Shown here piece after piece: positions 1 to 7,818 of a DNA stretch of 12,148 nt. This DNA is from Syntrophomonadaceae bacterium. Lineage in GTDB: Bacteria > Bacillota > Syntrophomonadia > Syntrophomonadales > Syntrophomonadaceae. Numbering within the stretch: the first letter of the stretch is position 1; every line of letters starts with the position of its first letter. Under the pieces are notes generated by a model that saw nothing but the letters and a program-made list of their open reading frames with translations, did not search any database and had not been told where the DNA came from. The stretch is from NCBI GenBank assembly GCA_028683995.1, contig JAQUGU010000015.1, forward strand, positions 2,940 through 15,087, written 5' to 3'. A program made the position numbers and the translations under genes.

Positions 1-1
1 G

Positions 2-688
2 CCACAACTTTACGGCAAGACTATAAAAAATATCCGCCGCCGCGGGAAATTCCTGATTTTTGAACTGGGCCGCAACCTTAACCTCATATTTCACCTGGGT
101 ATGAGCGGCCGTTTCTATATGCTGGCCGCAGCCGAAGAACCGGCAGAAAAACATGTTCATGTAATCGTGCATCTTAACAATAACATCAGCTTAATTTACC
201 AGGATCCCCGCCGGTTTGGCGGAGTATGGCTGGTTAGAGATCGGGAGCGCTTTTTTAGCCATATGGGAAGGGAACCCTTGTCTTCCGATTTTACCGCTGC
301 CTATTTGGAAGATATTCTTAAGCAGCGTAAAGCCCCGGTGAAGAACTTGCTGTTAAATCAGCATCTCATCAGTGGTATCGGTAATATTTATGCTGATGAA
401 GCACTGTTTACTGCCGGTATCCGCCCGGATCGCCCGGCAGCTTCACTATCCCGGCAGGAGATTAAGATACTGCACCGTTCTATAAGAAAAGTTTTACGCC
501 AGGGTATTAAACTTCGGGGTACTACCTTTCGTGATTACCGGGATGCATTTAATGAAAGCGGTGGTTTTCAGGATTACCTTAAAGTTTACGGGAGGCATAA
601 TCAACCTTGTTCACAGTGCGGCAAGCTTATCCAGCGTATCCGTATAGGTGGGCGCAGTACCCACTTTTGTACCAACTGCCAGCGCTAG
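2..688 (+). CDS. mutM: Formamidopyrimidine-DNA glycosylase, 5'-truncated by window edge
   Basis: Bifunctional base-excision repair enzyme that removes 8-oxoguanine and formamidopyrimidines from DNA and nicks the abasic site. The frame is open from base 2, so 228 residues are visible; roughly the first 40-45, including the catalytic N-terminal Pro, lie outside the window. Visible Fpg hallmarks are RRRGKFL (with the conserved beta-hairpin Lys), HLGMSGR, QDPRRFGG, the H2TH segment GIGNIYADEALF, GTTFRDYRD and a complete C-terminal zinc finger (CSQC ... CTNC, ending in Gln-Arg). These favour Fpg over endonuclease VIII-type paralogues. The 75-bp gap to ytaF and the same strand suggest one operon; mutM-ytaF-coaE order is known from Bacillus. 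No frameshift is seen. Confidence 0.95.
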   Translation, partial: PQLYGKTIKNIRRRGKFLIFELGRNLNLIFHLGMSGRFYMLAAAEEPAEKHVHVIVHLNNNISLIYQDPRRFGGVWLVRDRERFFSHMGREPLSSDFTAAYLEDILKQRKAPVKNLLLNQHLISGIGNIYADEALFTAGIRPDRPAASLSRQEIKILHRSIRKVLRQGIKLRGTTFRDYRDAFNESGGFQDYLKVYGRHNQPCSQCGKLIQRIRIGGRSTHFCTNCQR

Positions 689-763
689 AGCCTTAGTAAC
701 ACTTTGATACTTTTGTCCATATAGTAGATTGAACCTTGCTAATTATGGATAGGAGTGTTGCCC

Positions 764-1399
764 ATGGACTACCTGACTATAGCCTTATTCGGCCTGGCAG
801 TAAGTGCAGACGGTTTTGCGGTAGGAATGGCTTACGGCATAGGTAAGATTAGGATACCCTTCTTCTCCCTCTTGGTAATATCCCTGGCCTCAGCTCTGGC
901 GGTAAGCTTATCCATGCTCTGTGGCAAAGGCCTGGCGGAATTGCTTTCGCCCCAAATATCCTCCTATGTGGGTGCCATTATTATCCTGGGTCTGGGAGTT
1001 TACTTTCTTCTTACGGCGGGTAAAGACAAAATCGACTCCCTGGAAAATGACCAGGAAAAACCCCTCCTGGCATTTAGTATAAAACCGCTGGGTATAATTG
1101 TGCAGATACTCAAACAACCCTCCCGGGCGGACTTCGACTGTTCCGGAGAAATAAGTACCAGTGAGGCCTTTTTCCTGGGATTGGCTCTGGCTATGGATGC
1201 CCTGGGGGCAGGAATAGGAATTGCCATGACCGGAAGCAATATTTTATATACTGCCGTGTGTGCTGGTATGTTAAAATTTATATTAGTTAATAGCGGAATT
1301 TTCCTGGGAAGTAAAATCAATGCCAGGGAGTTAAAAGCTGTTACAGCGCTGGTTCCTGGGATGGTTTTTATCGCTATCGGGATCATGGAAATATTATAA
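764..1399 (+). CDS. ytaF: Sporulation membrane protein YtaF (MntP-like)
   Basis: Polytopic inner-membrane protein of 211 aa. It shows two related halves of about three hydrophobic segments each, with the paired motifs SADGFAVGMAYG (about residues 14-25) and AMDALGAGIGIAM (about 143-155). These recall the Asp-containing repeats of the MntP/LysE-type cation exporters. A polar loop (about 86-130) separates the halves. YtaF is annotated in Bacillus as a sporulation membrane protein; its transported substrate is not established, so cation export is only inferred. The ATG at 764 is chosen because AGGAG sits 8 bases upstream; in-frame GTG (755) and TTG (758) overlap that ribosome binding site. Position between mutM and coaE matches the Bacillus gene order and supports the name. 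Confidence 0.88.
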   Translation: MDYLTIALFGLAVSADGFAVGMAYGIGKIRIPFFSLLVISLASALAVSLSMLCGKGLAELLSPQISSYVGAIIILGLGVYFLLTAGKDKIDSLENDQEKPLLAFSIKPLGIIVQILKQPSRADFDCSGEISTSEAFFLGLALAMDALGAGIGIAMTGSNILYTAVCAGMLKFILVNSGIFLGSKINARELKAVTALVPGMVFIAIGIMEIL

Positions 1400-1405
1400 A
1401 AATAG

Positions 1406-1441
1406 ACACTGAAAACACTGAATACTATGAAAGACACTGAA
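1406..1441 (+). repeat. Three short ACACTGAA repeats in ytaF-coaE gap
   Basis: The octamer ACACTGAA occurs at 1406-1413, 1415-1422 and 1434-1441, just after the ytaF stop; two of the copies are preceded by G. The spacing is irregular (9 and 19 bases). Slightly downstream, 1448-1458 is the odd palindrome GTACCTGGTAC. The rest of this 122-bp gap shows no gene and no clear terminator. Function unknown; it may be a degenerate tandem repeat. Confidence 0.4.
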
Positions 1442-1521
1442 TTAAACGTACCTGGTACTTGCATTAAACACTCGTTAACGTGGGTGAAGACTGGGTTGCG
1501 AATAGGGCATGGGGGGGTAAC

Positions 1522-2124
1522 ATGAAAATAATTGGTTTAACTGGTGGTATAGCAACTGGTAAAAGCATTGTTGCTTCAGTTTTCAGGGAACTGGGGGCAA
1601 TTATACTTGATGCCGACCAGATAGCCCGATTGGTGGTTTTACCTCATCAACCTGCCTGGGAAGATATTGTAGAGTTTTTTGGCCCTCAGGTCGTAAATGA
1701 GGACGAAAGCCTTGACCGTGCCAAAATCGGAGAGATTGTTTATAATAACCCCGATTCCTTGAAAGAACTTAATCGCTTCACCCATCCACGTATCATGCAA
1801 TATTATAAAGATGAACTGCGCAGGATTAAACTGGAACAGCCGGATGCCATTGTTGTCCTGGAAGTTCCGCTGCTGTACGAGACTAATATGGATAAACTGT
1901 GCCAGCAGGTGGTAGTAATCTGCGTTGATCGTGAAACCCAGATAAATCGGCTGATGAAACGGGATAAAATGAGTTACGAGGATGCGGTAAGGCGGGTCAA
2001 CGCTCAGATGCCAATGGATGAGAAGGTCCGGCGGGCGGATTTCGTAATTGACAACCGGGGCAGTATGGTGGAAACAAAAGAAAAAGCCACCAAATATTAC
2101 AATGAAATTTTAACCCAGGCTTAA
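1522..2124 (+). CDS. coaE: Dephospho-CoA kinase
   Basis: Last step of coenzyme A synthesis: ATP-dependent phosphorylation of the 3'-OH of the ribose of dephospho-CoA, in the cytoplasm. The 200-aa product has the usual family length. It starts with a P-loop GGIATGKS (residues 8-15) and continues with the CoaE signatures ILDADQIAR (substrate-side Asp), VLEVPLLYET, VDRETQINRLMKRD (lid/arginine region) and a terminal VIDNRGS. The ATG at 1522 is chosen because it lies directly before KIIGLTGG, where the family begins, and follows a G-rich stretch (1511-1517); an upstream in-frame start at 1480 would add 14 residues unlike the family. It is followed after 40 bp by the transglycosylase gene, so co-transcription is likely. 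Confidence 0.95.
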   Translation: MKIIGLTGGIATGKSIVASVFRELGAIILDADQIARLVVLPHQPAWEDIVEFFGPQVVNEDESLDRAKIGEIVYNNPDSLKELNRFTHPRIMQYYKDELRRIKLEQPDAIVVLEVPLLYETNMDKLCQQVVVICVDRETQINRLMKRDKMSYEDAVRRVNAQMPMDEKVRRADFVIDNRGSMVETKEKATKYYNEILTQA

Positions 2125-2164
2125 ATACAATGTAATAACAGGAAAATAGCCGGAGGTTTTAATA

Positions 2165-2725
2165 TTGATATACAGTAAAAAAAGATTTTCTACCATAATG
2201 TGGCTAAGTATCTTTATATTTTTAGCCATAGTGTTAACCTTCCCCCGGTGGATAAGCATATTCTATCCTGAGCCCCACCGTAACCTGGTCTTTTCGGCCT
2301 CTTATCAGTGTGATGTTGATCCTTACCTGGTTTTTGCCATTATTCGGGCAGAAAGCAAATACCAAAATGCGGCCCAATCTTCGGTTGGGGCGCGAGGACT
2401 GATGCAAATCATGCCCGAGACAGGACAGTGGATAACGGAACAGCAGGGAATAGAGGATTTTGACCCCGATAGCCTGCATGATCCAGAAACCAACATCCGC
2501 CTGGGTTGCTGGTATCTGGGCGATTTAAACCGGGAGTTTAATAACAATACTCCTATGGTGGTAGCGGCCTATAACGCAGGCCGAGGCAAACTGAAAGAAT
2601 GGGTGGTAAACGGACAGTGGGACGGCAGTCCCGAAACCATTGATAATATTCCTTTTCAGGAGACCAGGCTTTACGTAAAAAACGTGCTTAAAAACTACGA
2701 GGCCTATCAGGCGATATATAAATGA
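2165..2725 (+). CDS. Membrane-anchored lytic transglycosylase (SLT domain)
   Basis: Cleaves the MurNAc-GlcNAc bond of peptidoglycan with formation of 1,6-anhydro-MurNAc, acting at the outer face of the membrane. The 186-aa protein has one N-terminal hydrophobic segment (about residues 11-27), probably an uncleaved anchor. The Slt70-type catalytic domain follows (about 40-180): AIIRAESKY with candidate catalytic Glu63, GARGLMQIMPET, DPETNIRLGCWYL and VAAYNAGRGKLKEW. All key motifs are intact. The TTG start at 2165 is supported by GGAGG 8 bases upstream; the next in-frame ATG lacks a ribosome binding site and would cut into the membrane segment. Position directly after coaE suggests the same operon. 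Probable role in cell-wall turnover; a specific cellular role cannot be read from the sequence. Confidence 0.9.
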   Translation: MIYSKKRFSTIMWLSIFIFLAIVLTFPRWISIFYPEPHRNLVFSASYQCDVDPYLVFAIIRAESKYQNAAQSSVGARGLMQIMPETGQWITEQQGIEDFDPDSLHDPETNIRLGCWYLGDLNREFNNNTPMVVAAYNAGRGKLKEWVVNGQWDGSPETIDNIPFQETRLYVKNVLKNYEAYQAIYK

Positions 2726-2774
2726 CTATAGGGTGCTGGTAGCAGATAGTATCAGTACGGCAAAGTGCGGTGGT

Positions 2775-2799
2775 AACCCGAAATAGCGAGGTTATTTTT
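2775..2799 (+). terminator. Weak hairpin with T-run after the transglycosylase gene
   Basis: AACC (2775-2778) pairs with GGTT (2790-2793), with a CG/CG pair possible inside, followed by ATTTTTG. The stem is short, so termination is uncertain. The stretch just before it (GCGGTGGTAACCCG, 2768-2781) resembles the conserved T-box sequence; see findings. The remainder of the 2726-2893 gap shows nothing else recognisable. Confidence 0.3.
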
Positions 2800-2893
2800 G
2801 TGCCCGGAGCCGATAATGGCAAAAAACTGGAATAAAACAGAAGCTTGTCTAATATAATTGCCTTATAAACATAGTAAAAAGGGGGACAAGTGG

Positions 2894-4540
2894 ATGTTTA
2901 ATTCACCCAAAAAGCTATTCTTCATCGGCTCACTGCTGCTTTTAATAGCTATACTGGCATTTTTTATACATAGACATAACCTGGCTGTTTACACCGCCAA
3001 TCTGGATACCCGGTCTTTTAATGCGGGTGTGTGCAGGCCAGTCAATTCGGTGGAACCTGCCACTATATCCGAGCACCAGGAGCGTTTGATTGCTGCTGCT
3101 ATTTATGAAGGCCTGCTTTGCTACGATGCCAAATCCGGGGAACTACAGCCCCGGCTGGCCCGGAAATGGAAATACTCTTCCGATGGCAAAACCCTGACTA
3201 TACATCTAAAAGAAAACATAAAATTTCATAACGGCAAAAAACTTACCGCAGGTGAGGTTAAATCAGCCTGGGAAAAGAGCTTTAGCGAGAGCAAAGAATG
3301 GTCCAACATCAGCCTGTTCCTCTCCATTGTTGGCAGTAATGCCATGCTGGACGGCTACAAAAAAGAAATATCCGGCATCCAGGTGGTAAACGATGGAACC
3401 CTGAAAATAGTATTTGACCAACCCAACACGGCCTTTACCTATATGCTAACCAGCCCCGTATTCTGGGTGTACGACAGTAGTGCGGAAAATAGTCCTGCTC
3501 CCGGTACCGGGCCTTACCTGCTTAAAGAAAAACAGGAGGACAAAGACTTTCTTTTACTCCGTAACGAAAAATACCACCGGGGAATGCCCCGCCTGGCGGC
3601 AATTAATTTCAGGATTTACGATGATGAAATAACAGCTCTGGAGGACTACAAATCAGGTAAACTCGATTACCTGGACTCTATACCCTTCAACCAGCTAAAA
3701 GCAATCAAAAAAGACCCGCAATATAAGAAACTTTACCTGAGCAGGCCGCTTTTAAACACCTATTCCCTGGTCTTTCATGTCAACAAACAGCCCTTTGTGG
3801 ATGGCTATCTGCTGCGGCGGGCATTAAACTATGCCATTGACCGCAAAGCTATCAATGATACTATTTTGGGGGGAGCCTATATCCCGGCACGGGGCGCAGT
3901 TCCCTCCGGGATGGCGGGATACAAGAGTAATATGAGCGGCTATAGCTATGACCCGGAAAAAGCCCGGCAGCTACTGGAGGATGCGGGCTATATCGTCGGT
4001 GACCAGTTAATACCTGTCTTAATCAGCTATGACAATGATGATGGGCACCGTGCGGTAATGGAAATGGTGGCCCAGCAGCTCAACCAGGTCGGGATTTCGG
4101 TGGAGTTTAGCCCCATGGAATGGGATTACTACAAAAAACAACTGGGAAAAATGCAGATTGCCTGCGGGCGGGTAAGCTGGTATGCTGATTATCCCGACCC
4201 GGATAACTTCCTGTATAGCATGTTCCACAGCTCCAAAATCGGGGTCAGCAACTACTCGGCCTATCATAATCCCCAGGTGGATAAACTGCTGGACTCCTCC
4301 CGTAAACAAGTGAACGCGGAGAAACGCCTGGAATTTTTGCACCAGGCGGAAGAAATAATTGTAGATGATGCCCCCTGTTTGTGGCTGTTTCAAAAGTGTG
4401 CTCATAAATTAATCGGCGAAAACGTATCCTCCCTGAGCGTGGATAACATGGAGATAATAGACTGGTACCAGGTGGAACTGCGCAAACCCGATATAGATGA
4501 GGAGAAAGATAAAGTGGTTAAGGGGCGGAAAAAAGTATAA
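2894..4540 (+). CDS. ABC transporter substrate-binding protein, family 5 (peptide/OppA-like)
   Basis: Extracytoplasmic receptor of the OppA/DppA type (SBP_bac_5) that would deliver peptides or similar solutes to an ABC importer. The 548-aa product has a Lys-containing N-terminus and a hydrophobic segment (about residues 8-25). No lipobox Cys follows, so it is either cleaved or anchored by this helix, unusual for a Gram-positive binding protein. The family body is clear: NSVEPATISE, IYEGLLCYD, KWKYSSDGKTLTIHL with FHNGKKLTAGEV, GTGPYLL, RRALNYAIDRKAI, YDPEKARQLLEDAGY and WYADYPDPDNF. The ATG at 2894 follows AAAGGGGG at good spacing; an upstream TTG (2858) would add 12 polar residues. No permease or ATPase gene is next to it, so it is an orphan here. 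Substrate unknown. Confidence 0.88.
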   Translation: MFNSPKKLFFIGSLLLLIAILAFFIHRHNLAVYTANLDTRSFNAGVCRPVNSVEPATISEHQERLIAAAIYEGLLCYDAKSGELQPRLARKWKYSSDGKTLTIHLKENIKFHNGKKLTAGEVKSAWEKSFSESKEWSNISLFLSIVGSNAMLDGYKKEISGIQVVNDGTLKIVFDQPNTAFTYMLTSPVFWVYDSSAENSPAPGTGPYLLKEKQEDKDFLLLRNEKYHRGMPRLAAINFRIYDDEITALEDYKSGKLDYLDSIPFNQLKAIKKDPQYKKLYLSRPLLNTYSLVFHVNKQPFVDGYLLRRALNYAIDRKAINDTILGGAYIPARGAVPSGMAGYKSNMSGYSYDPEKARQLLEDAGYIVGDQLIPVLISYDNDDGHRAVMEMVAQQLNQVGISVEFSPMEWDYYKKQLGKMQIACGRVSWYADYPDPDNFLYSMFHSSKIGVSNYSAYHNPQVDKLLDSSRKQVNAEKRLEFLHQAEEIIVDDAPCLWLFQKCAHKLIGENVSSLSVDNMEIIDWYQVELRKPDIDEEKDKVVKGRKKV

Positions 4541-4623
4541 ACTTATATTTAGTGCGTATCAGATGAAGGAGAAGTCAGGCCTGAAACCAGTATTCTACAG
4601 GCTACCGAGCAAGCGCAGAGCAA

Positions 4624-4652
4624 TTGACACCAACCCCAAACCATTATATAAT
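4624..4652 (+). promoter_or_regulatory. Consensus sigma-A promoter of tRNA-Leu
   Basis: TTGACA at 4624-4629 and TATAAT at 4647-4652 are separated by exactly 17 bases, a full match to the housekeeping promoter consensus. Transcription would start near 4659, giving a 5' leader of about 28 bases before the tRNA. The remaining gap after the binding-protein gene (4541-4623) shows no gene. Confidence 0.9.
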
Positions 4653-4687
4653 TATTTTCGTCGGGATACCGATAACTTAATAATTGT

Positions 4688-4772
4688 GTCGGAGTGGTGG
4701 AACGGGCAGACACGTACGTTTGAGGGGCGTATGCCGAAAGGTGTGCGGGTTCAAGTCCCGCCTCCGACACCA
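4688..4772 (+). tRNA. tRNA-Leu (anticodon GAG)
   Basis: An 85-nt class II tRNA with encoded CCA. The acceptor stem GTCGGAG (4688-4694) pairs fully with CTCCGAC (4762-4768), followed by discriminator A (4769) and CCA (4770-4772). A D-arm with GTG/CAC ends, the anticodon loop TTGAGGG on a TACGT/GCGTA stem (one G-T pair), a long variable arm (TGCCGAAAGGTG) and a TTCAAGT loop on a GCGGG/CCCGC stem are all present. The anticodon GAG reads CUC and CUU leucine codons. The 3' end is repeated 3.2 kb downstream (7957-7983), marking this gene as a likely integration site. Confidence 0.95.
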
Positions 4773-4773
4773 T
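4747..4773 (+). repeat. tRNA 3'-end direct repeat, left copy (putative att site)
   Basis: 27 bases from the T-arm through CCA plus one T are identical to 7957-7983. Position at a tRNA 3' end and the same orientation are typical of attL/attR pairs left by tyrosine-recombinase integration. This copy lies within the intact tRNA. The distance between copies is 3210 bp. That they are att sites is inference. Confidence 0.75.
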
Positions 4774-4781
4774 CGAAAAAT

Positions 4782-4810
4782 AGGGAGCTGAGAGGCTCCT
4801 TTTATTTTTT
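4782..4810 (+). terminator. Rho-independent terminator of tRNA-Leu
   Basis: GGAGC (4784-4788) pairs with GCTCC (4795-4799), extended outward by a G-T and an A-T pair, and is followed by the T-rich run TTTTATTTTTT. It starts about 10 bases after the tRNA CCA. If the segment beyond the tRNA is an insertion, this terminator came with it. Confidence 0.8.
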
Positions 4811-4845
4811 CTGAATTTAATCCAGAACCTTAATACAACAATGTT

Positions 4846-4899
4846 AAAAAAATCATCGGTCTGAAGATTAGCGATAATCTATGAGTAACAGCCCCGATG
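4846..4899 (-). terminator. Terminator of the sigma-54 regulator gene
   Basis: Read on the - strand, an outer stem CATCGG/CCGATG (4894-4899 with 4854-4859) encloses an inner stem AGATTA/TAATCT with a four-base loop. The outer stem is followed by a run of Ts (complement of 4846-4852). It lies 17 bp after the regulator stop and faces the tRNA terminator, so this gap separates convergent transcripts. Confidence 0.6.
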
Positions 4900-4915
4900 T
4901 ATAATGCTCTTCTGC

Positions 4916-6340
4916 TTAATCTTCAACAATCCCCAATTCCTTAAGCTTGTGATAAAGATAAGTACGATGGATGCCAAGCATTTGAGCTGCCCTGGTTTTA
5001 TTTCCATTGGCGGCTTTCAATGCAGCTTCGATTGCATCTTTTTCTCCACTTTCCCTGCCTTCTTTCAGGCTCCTTATATGAGGATGGTTCGGCGCACCGT
5101 GTAGCTGATGCTGAAGATTTCGGCCGCCAAATCTGGTTAAATTGTCTACGTCGATTATACCCTTATCTGCGTCAACACAAGCGCGTTCCATAAGTGTTTC
5201 GAGTTCTCTTACGTTCCCCGGCCAGCTGTAATTGCTCATCAAAGTCAGTGCTTCCTTTGAGATACCCTGTATTTCAGTTCCGTTTTCCTGATTATATTTG
5301 CCTATAAAGTATTCGCACAGCATGGGTATATCCTCCCGGCGCTCCCGAAGCGGAGGTGCGATCACCTGGAAAACATTCAACCTGTAAAACAGATCTTCGC
5401 GAAAGTGTTTTAACCCGGCCCCCTGGCGCAGATCAACATTGGTGGCTGATATAATGCGCACATCCAGCGGTATGGTCCTGGTTCCCCCGACACGTTCCAG
5501 TTCCTGCTCCTGAAGTACTCTAAGCAGTTTAGGCTGCATGATATATGGCAGATCGCTGATCTCATCCAGGAATATGCTGCCGCGATTGGCCAGCTCGAAT
5601 CTTCCGGGCTTTCCGCCTCTTTTTGCCCCGGTGAAGGCTCCTTCTTCATAGCCAAACAGTTCTGATTCCAGAAGGTTTTCCGGAATGCTGGCGCAGTTAA
5701 CCCCTATGAAGGGATTATTCCGGCGCCTGCTTTCCTCGTGGATAGCATGGGCAAAGAGTTCCTTCCCGGTGCCGGTTTCTCCATAAATGAGCACGGGAGA
5801 ATTGGTGCGGGCGATCCTTCTCACCCTGTCCTTGGCTTCCAGGATCGCCTCGCTCTTTCCAATGATCCCGGCCAATGAGTACTTGGCATGTGAAAGGTGC
5901 TTGACCTGTTCCTTATAATAGGCAAGTTCAGTAGAGAGGTTGGAAAATTTAACCGCAAAATTACGGGCTTCATCCATATAGCGAAAAATACTGACGCCCG
6001 CAGCCCCAATAATCTGGCCACGGGAAATAATAGGTATGCGGGAAACAATGTGGGCCCGGTGGCCATATCCCCATACATCGGCAATAATAGGCTTTCCGGT
6101 CTCAATAGTCTCCAGCAGGCGTGATTCTGGAAAAATATCAAGGATATGGCGTCCCAAAACGTCTTCGCGTTTGAAGCCCGAGATTTCTTCATAGTACTCT
6201 GTGAAAATCAGTATGGTTCCTTTGTCATCGATAATAATAGCGCCATCAAAGCCTGAAAAGACGGTCTCGATTATATCCAGAACTTCCGGTGAAAGTTCAT
6301 CCAACTGAAGTGTTTTATGATTCAATTTAGGTGATTTCAT
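4916..6340 (-). CDS. PAS-containing sigma-54-dependent transcriptional activator (Fis family)
   Basis: Enhancer-binding protein that uses ATP hydrolysis to open promoters bound by sigma-54 RNA polymerase. The 474-aa chain has a PAS sensor (about residues 17-125; FSGFDGAIIIDDKG, YYEEISGFKREDVLG), a short predicted helical linker (about 130-155), a complete AAA+ domain (about 158-390) and a C-terminal Fis-type helix-turn-helix (about 438-472; NKTRAAQMLGIHRTYLYHKL). In the AAA+ core Walker A is GETGTGKE (187-194), the sigma-54 contact loop GAFTGA is intact (234-239), Walker B is GSIFLDE (254-260) and an arginine-rich LRERREDIP segment is present. It lies 65 bp downstream of the CoA-transferase on the same strand and probably controls it. 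The signal sensed by the PAS domain is unknown. Confidence 0.94.
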   Translation of the reverse strand: MKSPKLNHKTLQLDELSPEVLDIIETVFSGFDGAIIIDDKGTILIFTEYYEEISGFKREDVLGRHILDIFPESRLLETIETGKPIIADVWGYGHRAHIVSRIPIISRGQIIGAAGVSIFRYMDEARNFAVKFSNLSTELAYYKEQVKHLSHAKYSLAGIIGKSEAILEAKDRVRRIARTNSPVLIYGETGTGKELFAHAIHEESRRRNNPFIGVNCASIPENLLESELFGYEEGAFTGAKRGGKPGRFELANRGSIFLDEISDLPYIMQPKLLRVLQEQELERVGGTRTIPLDVRIISATNVDLRQGAGLKHFREDLFYRLNVFQVIAPPLRERREDIPMLCEYFIGKYNQENGTEIQGISKEALTLMSNYSWPGNVRELETLMERACVDADKGIIDVDNLTRFGGRNLQHQLHGAPNHPHIRSLKEGRESGEKDAIEAALKAANGNKTRAAQMLGIHRTYLYHKLKELGIVED

Positions 6341-6405
6341 CGATTACCCGCCTTCCATTTTTAATTACTTAACGCAAAAGTATGACGAGCACTATCCATT
6401 AAGGT

Positions 6406-7710
6406 TTAGATCCAGCCGATTTTTTTCGCCTCGAAGGTTAGTCTTTCTCTAAAATCGGGGTGGGCAATGTTGATAAGCTGTTTAACTCGGTTGGAAATTG
6501 ATTTATTCTTCAGCATAGCCGAACCATATTCAGTTACAATCCACTGCACATCATTGCGGCTGGTGGATACCACTGTACCGGGTTCTAGCGTGGGATTTAT
6601 CCGCGAACACAAATTACCCTCTTTATCCTGATAGGTAGAGTTCAAAGCCAGTATGCTCTTGCCGTTTTTGGCCTTCTGAGCCCCCAGGACGAAATTAACC
6701 TGCCCGCCCGTGGCGCTGTACTGACGGGTGCCGATCGATTCCGAAGCTACCTGTCCGGTCAGATCAAGTGAAATAGCGTTATTTACCGAAACGATATTTT
6801 CATTCTTGGCAATTATGGCCGGATCATTGGTATAGCCTATTTCAAAAGCTATGAAATCCTGGTTTTTATCTAAAAATGAATACAATTCCTGAGTACCCAC
6901 CGCAAAGGTATAAACAGATTTACCTGGCATATGGGTCTTGAGGCTGTTGTCAGCCGCCCCGCATTTGAGCAACTCCATGATGGAATTCGATACCACCTCG
7001 GAATGTATCCCTAGATGTTTTTTATGTTTCAGGAAATGCCCTATAGAATTGGCCAGGCCACCAAGCCCCAATTGTATAGTGGACCCATCAGGGATCATAT
7101 CGGCAATCTCGGCAGCGATCCGTTCTTCTACTGACGTTATAGGGATCTCAGGCATCTCAAAAAGCGGCGAATCATTCTCCACGATTCCGTTTATCTGGGA
7201 AACATGTATTTGATAATCGGGACTGATCAACCACGGAGTATTTCGATTTACTTCCACAAAGACCAATTCTGCTTGTTCCCGGATACTGTGCGGCACCAGA
7301 CCGGCAAACAGAGACAGGTTCATATAACCATTCTCATCCGGTGGCGTCACCATAAAAGCTATCTTGGTAGGCTTGGCATCGTGAGCCCATTCCGCCATAC
7401 TGCCCAAGTGATTGGGTACGAAATCCAGTGTGCCCCAGTCCATGCATAAGCGTTCTGCCGGTCCGACGAAAATGGTTTGTATCTGGATTCGGCCTTTATT
7501 TTTAGGCAGCATATAATCATGGATAGAGGTAGCGAAGCCCTGTAAGACTTGGACGTTTTCAAGCTCCTCGGCCCGGGCTCCAAAAGCTTTACCAATAGCC
7601 GGTGGTATACCTGTCCCTCCACCCATGCCGATCGTATCACCACTGTTAAAAAATGAAGCCACATACTCCGGGGTCACCAATTTGTTTTGATATTCTTTTT
7701 GCCAACTCAC
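6406..7710 (-). CDS. Acetyl-CoA hydrolase/4-hydroxybutyrate-type CoA-transferase
   Basis: Family I CoA-transferase that moves CoA between acyl-CoA and a free acid, most like the 4-hydroxybutyrate or butyryl-CoA:acetate enzymes. The 434 aa match the family length. Seen are GMGGGTGIPPAI (N-terminal half), TPPDENGYMNLS, VEVNRNTPW, QLGLGGLANSIG (213-224), GIHSE with Glu238, the position expected for the catalytic glutamate of this group, FEIGYTNDP, ATGGQVNFVLGA and IAHPDFR near the end. The usual Asp after the SE motif is Asn242. The GTG at 7708-7710 is preferred: GAAGGAG lies 8 bases upstream and MSWQKEYQ begins like homologues; the open frame to 7854 adds an unrelated extension across the promoter. 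The true substrate cannot be fixed. A sigma-54 promoter lies upstream and the regulator gene follows. Confidence 0.9.
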   Translation of the reverse strand: MSWQKEYQNKLVTPEYVASFFNSGDTIGMGGGTGIPPAIGKAFGARAEELENVQVLQGFATSIHDYMLPKNKGRIQIQTIFVGPAERLCMDWGTLDFVPNHLGSMAEWAHDAKPTKIAFMVTPPDENGYMNLSLFAGLVPHSIREQAELVFVEVNRNTPWLISPDYQIHVSQINGIVENDSPLFEMPEIPITSVEERIAAEIADMIPDGSTIQLGLGGLANSIGHFLKHKKHLGIHSEVVSNSIMELLKCGAADNSLKTHMPGKSVYTFAVGTQELYSFLDKNQDFIAFEIGYTNDPAIIAKNENIVSVNNAISLDLTGQVASESIGTRQYSATGGQVNFVLGAQKAKNGKSILALNSTYQDKEGNLCSRINPTLEPGTVVSTSRNDVQWIVTEYGSAMLKNKSISNRVKQLINIAHPDFRERLTFEAKKIGWI

Positions 7711-7750
7711 CAACAACACTCCTTCAAAATAAGTTAATAAACACCTTAAG

Positions 7751-7767
7751 TGCAAAAAACATACCAA
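7751..7767 (-). promoter_or_regulatory. Sigma-54 (-24/-12) promoter of the CoA-transferase gene
   Basis: On the - strand the sequence is TTGGTATGTTTTTTGCA. It fits the sigma-54 consensus YTGGYRYR-N4-TTGCW at every defined position, with the invariant GG (7764-7765) and GC (7752-7753) correctly spaced. The predicted start near 7740 leaves a leader of about 30 bases before the GTG start. The adjacent gene for a sigma-54 activator makes the call strong. Confidence 0.9.
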
Positions 7768-7818
7768 TCTGGAAACGACGGTAAACCGACATTCTCTCTC
7801 TACACTTATTGCCAAAAC

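Noticed and set aside
1000..1464. 154-aa - strand frame opposite ytaF
   Set aside because: It is the antisense shadow of a clear membrane-protein gene, with no ribosome binding site or family features.
4019..4405. 128-aa - strand frame opposite the binding-protein gene
   Set aside because: Antisense shadow of a well-supported coding region; no recognisable motif.
4497..4814. 105-aa + strand and 74-aa - strand reading frames over the tRNA-Leu region
   Set aside because: Both run through the tRNA gene; the - strand product (GLEPAHLSAYAPQ) is the well-known false protein obtained by translating a tRNA.
5821..6192. 123-aa - strand frame inside the sigma-54 regulator
   Set aside because: Out-of-frame overlap with the PAS and linker coding region; the regulator frame is complete and conserved.
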